9,906 nucleotides of DNA from JBCCRH01 sp039208045 (lineage in GTDB: Bacteria; Bacteroidota; Bacteroidia; Chitinophagales; Saprospiraceae): positions 1-9,906 of the forward strand of contig JBCCRH010000223.1 in the NCBI GenBank assembly GCA_039208045.1. The letters run 5' to 3'. A model generated the notes under the pieces. It had not been told where the DNA came from, did not search any database, and saw only the letters and a list, made by a program, of their open reading frames with translations. The position numbers and the translations under genes are program-made. This document shows, piece after piece, positions 7,574-9,906 of the stretch. Within the stretch, counting starts at the first letter, position 1, and each line of letters begins with the position of its first letter.

Positions 7574-8885
7574 CCGCTGTCAAAAAGCAGGCTACTGTTC
7601 CCCCGATGAGGGCTAGTATGCCAAATTCGGAGAGCGTTTTACGCTGTCCAGGGGCAATAGCACCAATACCACCAATTTGAATACCGATAGAGGCAAAGTT
7701 GGAAAAGCCACAAAGCGCATAGGTAGCAATGAGCACAGACTTTGGACTCAGCTCCATGCCTGCTTCGCGCATCGTATTTAATTCGGCGTAAGCCACAAAT
7801 TCATTAATCACCGTCTTTTGCCCTAGCAATTGCCCGATGGTCACCATGTCAGCAGCAGGGGTGCCCAGTAGCCATGCGATAGGGGCAAAAAGCAGCCCTA
7901 ACAAGTAACTAAAGCTGAAGCCATCGAATCGCTCCTTGGTACTTGCCTTAATCATTTCATTCCAATCACTAGTTCCTCCTGAAATGGTATTCACCAGATA
8001 GTTAACGCCGTCGGTGGTACCCATAAAAATAACATTCAGCATATAGACCAGTGCAGTAAATACCAGGAGCATGGCACCCACATTAATAGCAAGTCGTAAG
8101 CCATCAGTTGTACCGCGCGAGATAGCATCGAGCAGGTTAGAGCCAACGTCGCCAGACATCTGCATTTGTTCTTCTATCGCTTTTTCTTCTACTTCCGGAA
8201 AGAGCATTTTAGAGGCTACAATCGCCGCTGGGGCGGAAATAATCGAGGCGGTGAGCAAGTGCTTAGCAAAATAAAGCTGCTGTGCAGGATCACTGCCCCC
8301 TAGGAAGCCAACATAGGCAGCGAACACGCCCCCTGCAATGGTAGCCATGCCTCCGGTCATAAGGCATAGTATTTCGGAGCGGGAGAAATTTTCCAGATAT
8401 GGCTTCACCACCAGTGGGGCTTCCGTTTGCCCAATAAATACATTAGCTGCTGCTGCGAGGCTCTCTGGGCCAGATAGCTGCATGGTACGCTTCATCAGCC
8501 AAGCCACGCCGTAAATGATCCATTGAAGAATGCCCAGATAATAGAGAATAGCGGATAGCGCCGAGAAAAAGACAATAGTAGGAAGTACTTGAAAGGCAAA
8601 GATATAGCCAAACGTACTCTTATCTGTAACGATCGCCCCAAACATAAACTCAGCCCCTGCTTCGGTGAACTCCAAGACCTGTTGAAAAAATCCAGCGATA
8701 TAGTCAAAGATGGTACTTACAAAAGGTACTCGAAGAATAAGTATGGCCAAAATAATCTGTAGTACAAGCCCCGTCCCTACGAGCCGCCAGTTGATGGCTT
8801 TTCGATTAGCACTAAACACATAACAAACTCCAAGTAAAAAGGCCATACCTAAAATACCACGGCCAAGACTGAGCAAAAATTCCAT
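7548..8885 (-). CDS. NupC-type concentrative nucleoside transporter (CNT family)
   Basis: This 445-residue inner-membrane protein should import nucleosides, driven by a sodium or proton gradient. CNT hallmarks are GQTEAPLVVKPYL (152-164, the re-entrant hairpin contacting the nucleoside), NEFVAY (361-366, with acidic E362) and CGFSNFASIGIQIGG (392-406; F394, N396 and S399 match the spacing of base- and ribose-binding residues known in structurally studied CNTs). Hydrophobic segments cover most of the chain. It is a little longer than E. coli NupC, with extra hydrophilic sequence around 229-255 and 288-320. The ATG at 8885 has an AAGGA Shine-Dalgarno, unusual in this window. It is divergent from the uridine kinase gene, which suggests pyrimidine nucleosides as substrates, though specificity cannot be read from sequence. 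The 3' end overlaps the DinB-like gene. Confidence 0.94.
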   Translation of the reverse strand: MEFLLSLGRGILGMAFLLGVCYVFSANRKAINWRLVGTGLVLQIILAILILRVPFVSTIFDYIAGFFQQVLEFTEAGAEFMFGAIVTDKSTFGYIFAFQVLPTIVFFSALSAILYYLGILQWIIYGVAWLMKRTMQLSGPESLAAAANVFIGQTEAPLVVKPYLENFSRSEILCLMTGGMATIAGGVFAAYVGFLGGSDPAQQLYFAKHLLTASIISAPAAIVASKMLFPEVEEKAIEEQMQMSGDVGSNLLDAISRGTTDGLRLAINVGAMLLVFTALVYMLNVIFMGTTDGVNYLVNTISGGTSDWNEMIKASTKERFDGFSFSYLLGLLFAPIAWLLGTPAADMVTIGQLLGQKTVINEFVAYAELNTMREAGMELSPKSVLIATYALCGFSNFASIGIQIGGIGAIAPGQRKTLSEFGILALIGGTVACFLTAVIAGVLVN

Positions 8886-8892
8886 GTAGTAA

Positions 8893-8897
8893 TCCTT
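8893..8897 (-). promoter_or_regulatory. Shine-Dalgarno of the nucleoside transporter gene
   Basis: The minus strand reads AAGGA, seven bases before the transporter ATG. It is the only clear Shine-Dalgarno sequence I find in front of a gene in this window, and it supports the start at 8885. Confidence 0.55.
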
Positions 8898-8937
8898 GAA
8901 TGTGAGGGAAATCAGAAGACGTCGCTATCAATCCGTC

Positions 8938-8945
8938 CAAATGTA
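8938..8945 (-). promoter_or_regulatory. -7 promoter element for the nucleoside transporter
   Basis: The minus strand reads TACATTTG, an exact match to TAnnTTTG, 52 nt before the transporter ATG. I find no good TTG -33 element about 20 nt upstream. It overlaps the left arm of the inverted repeat at 8943-8962. Confidence 0.5.
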
Positions 8946-8962
8946 AGTAATTTGCCACTTAC
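8943..8962. promoter_or_regulatory. inverted repeat between the divergent transporter and udk promoters
   Basis: GTAAGT (8943-8948) and ACTTAC (8957-8962) form a perfect dyad around an 8-bp spacer. It overlaps the transporter -7 element and occupies the -33 region expected for udk. This is a natural position for an operator controlling both genes. The repeat is directly visible; the regulatory role is inferred, and six-base arms can occur by chance. Confidence 0.35.
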
Positions 8963-8967
8963 TTTCT

Positions 8968-8975
8968 TATTTTTG
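8968..8975 (+). promoter_or_regulatory. -7 promoter element for uridine kinase
   Basis: TATTTTTG matches TAnnTTTG and lies 36 nt before the preferred udk ATG, giving a leader of about 30 nt. A TTTG at 8951-8954 could act as a -33 element, but the 13-bp gap is shorter than the usual spacing of about 19-20. The position also argues against a TTG start at 8952, which would lie upstream of this box. Confidence 0.45.
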
Positions 8976-9011
8976 CTGCTGACAATCTTCTGCTTTCATT
9001 ATCATTTTTCT

Positions 9012-9644
9012 ATGGTGCGTCCGCTAATTATTGGGATAACAGGAGGAAGTGGCTCTGGTAAAACCACCCTTTTATCCAAGCTCAAACAACGCTTTGAGCA
9101 ATATCAGATGTGTGTGATTTCCCAAGACGACTACTATCGTCCTCGGGAGGAACAACTCATTGACGACCAGGGGGTTAAGAATTTTGATTTGCCGGATTCC
9201 ATTGATCAGGAAGCCTTTGTGAAAGATATTGAACGGCTCATTGCTGGAGAAGTAGTATGTAGGCAAGAGTATACCTTTAATAATGCGGAGAAAACCGCCC
9301 AACTACTTACTTTCGAACCGGCTCCAATTATTATTGTGGAGGGCCTATTTGTTTTTCACCTTGAGGCTGTACGAGACTTGCTGGACATCAAAGTTTTTTT
9401 AGATGCCAAAGAAAATCTCAAGGTTATTCGTCGCATCAAGCGCGATCAGATGGAACGCAATTATCCTTTAGATGATGTACTTTATCGCTACGAGCATCAT
9501 GTGCTGCCCACCTTTGAGCGCTACATTCGCCCCTACCGTGACGAAGCAGACATTATCATCAACAATAATGCTAATTTTGAAAAAGGTCTACGAGTACTAG
9601 CGGGCTTTATCAGTTACTATATCAATAAGTACGATAACCAATAA
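9012..9644 (+). CDS. udk: uridine kinase
   Basis: This 210-residue cytoplasmic enzyme should phosphorylate uridine and cytidine to UMP and CMP in pyrimidine salvage, using a nucleoside triphosphate. The Walker A P-loop GGSGSGKTT is at 11-19, followed by SQDDYY (37-42), the uridine kinase segment NFDLPDSID (57-65), the Walker B-like IIIVEGLFVF (106-115), and the basic lid RRIKRDQMERN (140-150). Length is normal for bacterial uridine kinases. The open frame reaches back to a TTG at 8952, which would add 20 mostly hydrophobic residues; the ATG at 9012 is preferred because it gives a standard N-terminus directly before the P-loop and lies downstream of the candidate promoter. The gene is divergent from the nucleoside transporter, coupling uptake with trapping, and it converges on a small gene 12 bp away. 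Confidence 0.95.
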   Translation: MVRPLIIGITGGSGSGKTTLLSKLKQRFEQYQMCVISQDDYYRPREEQLIDDQGVKNFDLPDSIDQEAFVKDIERLIAGEVVCRQEYTFNNAEKTAQLLTFEPAPIIIVEGLFVFHLEAVRDLLDIKVFLDAKENLKVIRRIKRDQMERNYPLDDVLYRYEHHVLPTFERYIRPYRDEADIIINNNANFEKGLRVLAGFISYYINKYDNQ

Positions 9645-9656
9645 AGCCCTTGTAAC

Positions 9657-9827
9657 TTATCCTTTCTTCAAGGCTTCAATCTTCTCTTGGATGGCCTCCG
9701 CTTCTGCTACTTTCGCAGCATAGCCTTTGATGTCTCCACCGCGCTGTATCTGCATCGCTTCTTCCATCAATTTCATATATTCCTTCTCTAATTTCTTGAC
9801 AGGATCTTTCTTAAATAGTCCGAACAT
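9657..9827 (-). CDS. 56-residue MFGLFKK-type conserved small protein (DUF6435/Lacal_2735-like)
   Basis: This short gene encodes 56 residues, starting MFGLFKKDPVKKLEKEY and ending EKIEALKKG. It is highly charged, with no cysteine, signal peptide or membrane segment, and is predicted to be two amphipathic helices (about 9-29 and 34-54) joined near RGGDIKG, a probable helical hairpin or coiled coil. From memory it resembles the small Bacteroidota and gamma-proteobacterial proteins called DUF6435 or Lacal_2735 family, which share the MFGLFKK start and the LMEEA and KxAEAE patterns. Their function is unknown. It reads cleanly from ATG to TAA, and its 3' end lies 12 bp from the udk stop. The 5' leader is A/T-rich without a Shine-Dalgarno, and the G-rich repeat lies 29-55 bp upstream. 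Confidence 0.8.
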   Translation of the reverse strand: MFGLFKKDPVKKLEKEYMKLMEEAMQIQRGGDIKGYAAKVAEAEAIQEKIEALKKG

Positions 9828-9855
9828 AATTTTGTTTTTAGGGGTAACAGATGAA

Positions 9856-9882
9856 TGGTTTAAGAGTTTAGGGGTTGAGGAG
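9856..9882 (+). repeat. degenerate G-rich heptamer-like repeat, copy 2
   Basis: The plus strand matches the minus strand of 119-93 at 21 of 27 positions without gaps. The G-rich character continues to the end of the window (GGGG at 9887-9890, GGGGG at 9892-9896, then GG runs), so the element is probably cut by the window edge. It is non-coding and lies upstream of the 56-residue protein gene. Confidence 0.5.
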
Positions 9883-9906
9883 TTTTGGGGTGGGGGAGGA
9901 CGGAGG

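Noticed and set aside
8952..9011. A 20-residue hydrophobic N-terminal extension of uridine kinase from a TTG start
   Set aside because: Uridine kinase is cytoplasmic and starts just before the P-loop; the candidate -7 element lies inside the extension, so the transcript probably does not contain it.
9644..9676. Hairpin between udk and the small gene, with arms AAGCCCTTG and CAAGGCTT
   Set aside because: The stem has a bulged C and a 16-nt loop, lies partly inside the small gene's coding end, and has no T-run after it on either strand, so it is not a convincing terminator.

Overview
The window looks like an ordinary chromosomal stretch from a member of the Bacteroidota. I base this on the protein families present, on three sequences matching the TAnnTTTG -7 promoter element of that phylum, and on the near absence of Shine-Dalgarno sequences. 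The overall mix would fit a marine or environmental lineage such as the Saprospirales, but the order is a guess. I see no phage, insertion sequence, CRISPR array, tRNA or rRNA, and no convincing new multigene system. The more interesting signals are small non-coding ones.

Layout: (1) At the left end, positions 1-129 hold a C-rich, heptamer-like degenerate repeat and possible RNA structure just past the end of the first gene. (2) On the minus strand, a membrane acyltransferase of the DUF1624/HGSNAT type (3447-4586) is followed 38 bp downstream by a large exported two-domain protein with a TolB/PD40-like beta-propeller and an amidohydrolase domain (130-3408). They are probably co-transcribed. 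(3) Divergent from these, across a 186-bp gap with a promoter element and two adjacent DNA dyads, is a prolyl oligopeptidase lipoprotein (4773-6935) ending in a good intrinsic terminator. (4) A DinB-like protein (7019-7573) runs tail-to-tail into a NupC-type nucleoside transporter (7548-8885, minus), with their coding ends overlapping by 26 bp. (5) The transporter is divergent from a uridine kinase gene (udk, 9012-9644). The 126-bp gap between them carries two divergent -7 elements with an inverted repeat between them. (6) A 56-residue MFGLFKK-type small protein (9657-9827, minus) converges on udk. Upstream of it, at the right end, lies a second copy of the repeat, in the opposite orientation.

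Functionally, two themes can be read. The first is breakdown of peptides or amides outside the cytoplasm (exported amidohydrolase and prolyl oligopeptidase lipoprotein). The second is pyrimidine nucleoside salvage: the transporter brings uridine or cytidine in and uridine kinase phosphorylates it to UMP or CMP, trapping it. Four genes have an obvious in-frame ATG start. For the amidohydrolase, the acyltransferase and uridine kinase, the longest reading frame begins at an upstream TTG, and I chose the internal ATG because it restores a signal peptide, a normal family N-terminus or a sensible promoter position.
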